This document shows, one piece after another, positions 5,558 to 5,634 of a DNA stretch of 5,634 bases. The notes under the pieces are model-generated. The model saw only the letters and a list, made by a program, of their open reading frames with translations, was not told where the DNA came from and searched no databases. Within the stretch, counting starts at the first letter, position 1, and every line of letters starts with the position of its first letter. The position numbers and the translations under genes are program-made. The stretch comes from Chamaesiphon sp. (GTDB lineage Bacteria; Cyanobacteriota; Cyanobacteriia; Cyanobacteriales; Chamaesiphonaceae), in assembly GCA_026786125.1 (NCBI GenBank), contig JAJAYU010000146.1, positions 1 through 5,634 on the forward strand, in the 5' to 3' direction.

Positions 5558-5634
5558 ATGCCTTCTGTTTCTAGTTGTTTTCAGTCCTTACGCGATCGCC
5601 AGCAATGTGCTTTAATTCCGTTTATTACCGCTGG
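5558..5634 (+). CDS. trpA: Tryptophan synthase alpha chain, 5' fragment
   Basis: Only the first 25 codons are in the window; the gene runs off the right edge. The peptide reads [20 protein letters not shown] and then PFITA, followed by the first two bases of a Gly codon. This is the conserved TrpA N-terminus, where [19 protein letters not shown] forms the first helix and strand of the TIM barrel and includes the region near the catalytic Glu (that Glu lies beyond the window). TrpA splits indole-3-glycerol phosphate into indole and glyceraldehyde-3-phosphate and passes indole to TrpB through a tunnel. The start follows from family alignment, since the C-rich repeat before it carries no Shine-Dalgarno. 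A HIP1 site (5592-5599) is within the coding sequence. It follows DUF3007 in the same direction with a 77-base spacer. Confidence 0.9.
   Translation, partial: MPSVSSCFQSLRDRQQCALIPFITA

Overview
The window looks like chromosomal DNA from a cyanobacterium. Three things point there. The gene pair ndhL and DUF3007 directly before trpA is a cyanobacterial arrangement. The hexamer CGATCG occurs about 19 times by my hand count, where one or two would be expected by chance, and three of these sit in full HIP1 octamers (GCGATCGC). C-rich or G-rich short tandem repeats of period 7-8 lie between genes. Base composition is moderate (mid-40s % GC by eye). The species cannot be fixed from this stretch.

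Left part (1-2770): an alpha/beta-hydrolase gene on the minus strand; a 325-base gene-free stretch holding G-rich heptamer repeats, a 14-bp palindrome around a HIP1 site and a plausible promoter; a 57-residue basic protein gene on the plus strand; then argH (argininosuccinate lyase, last step of arginine synthesis) on the minus strand. The small gene and argH converge on a 90-base gap with three GTGGATG copies and a small hairpin.

Middle (2771-4824): a 227-base divergent spacer with small inverted repeats, a plus-strand lipoprotein gene with a PAAT-repeat linker and a short helical domain, and a 388-residue protein with one clear and one probable degenerate GNAT domain, preceded by a reasonable sigma70-type promoter.

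Right part (4825-5634): ndhL, a small membrane subunit of the photosynthetic NDH-1 complex; 9 bases later a DUF3007 two-helix membrane protein; then the first 25 codons of trpA (tryptophan synthase alpha), cut by the window edge. The trpA start codon is immediately preceded by a C-rich period-8 tandem repeat and has no visible Shine-Dalgarno.

The genes are mostly housekeeping: arginine and tryptophan synthesis and the NDH-1 complex, interspersed with conserved but poorly characterised cyanobacterial proteins. I see no phage, transposase, CRISPR, toxin-antitoxin or defence system. The least ordinary items are the small basic protein, the lipoprotein, the hydrolase lacking its usual catalytic His, and the C-rich repeats reading into start codons.
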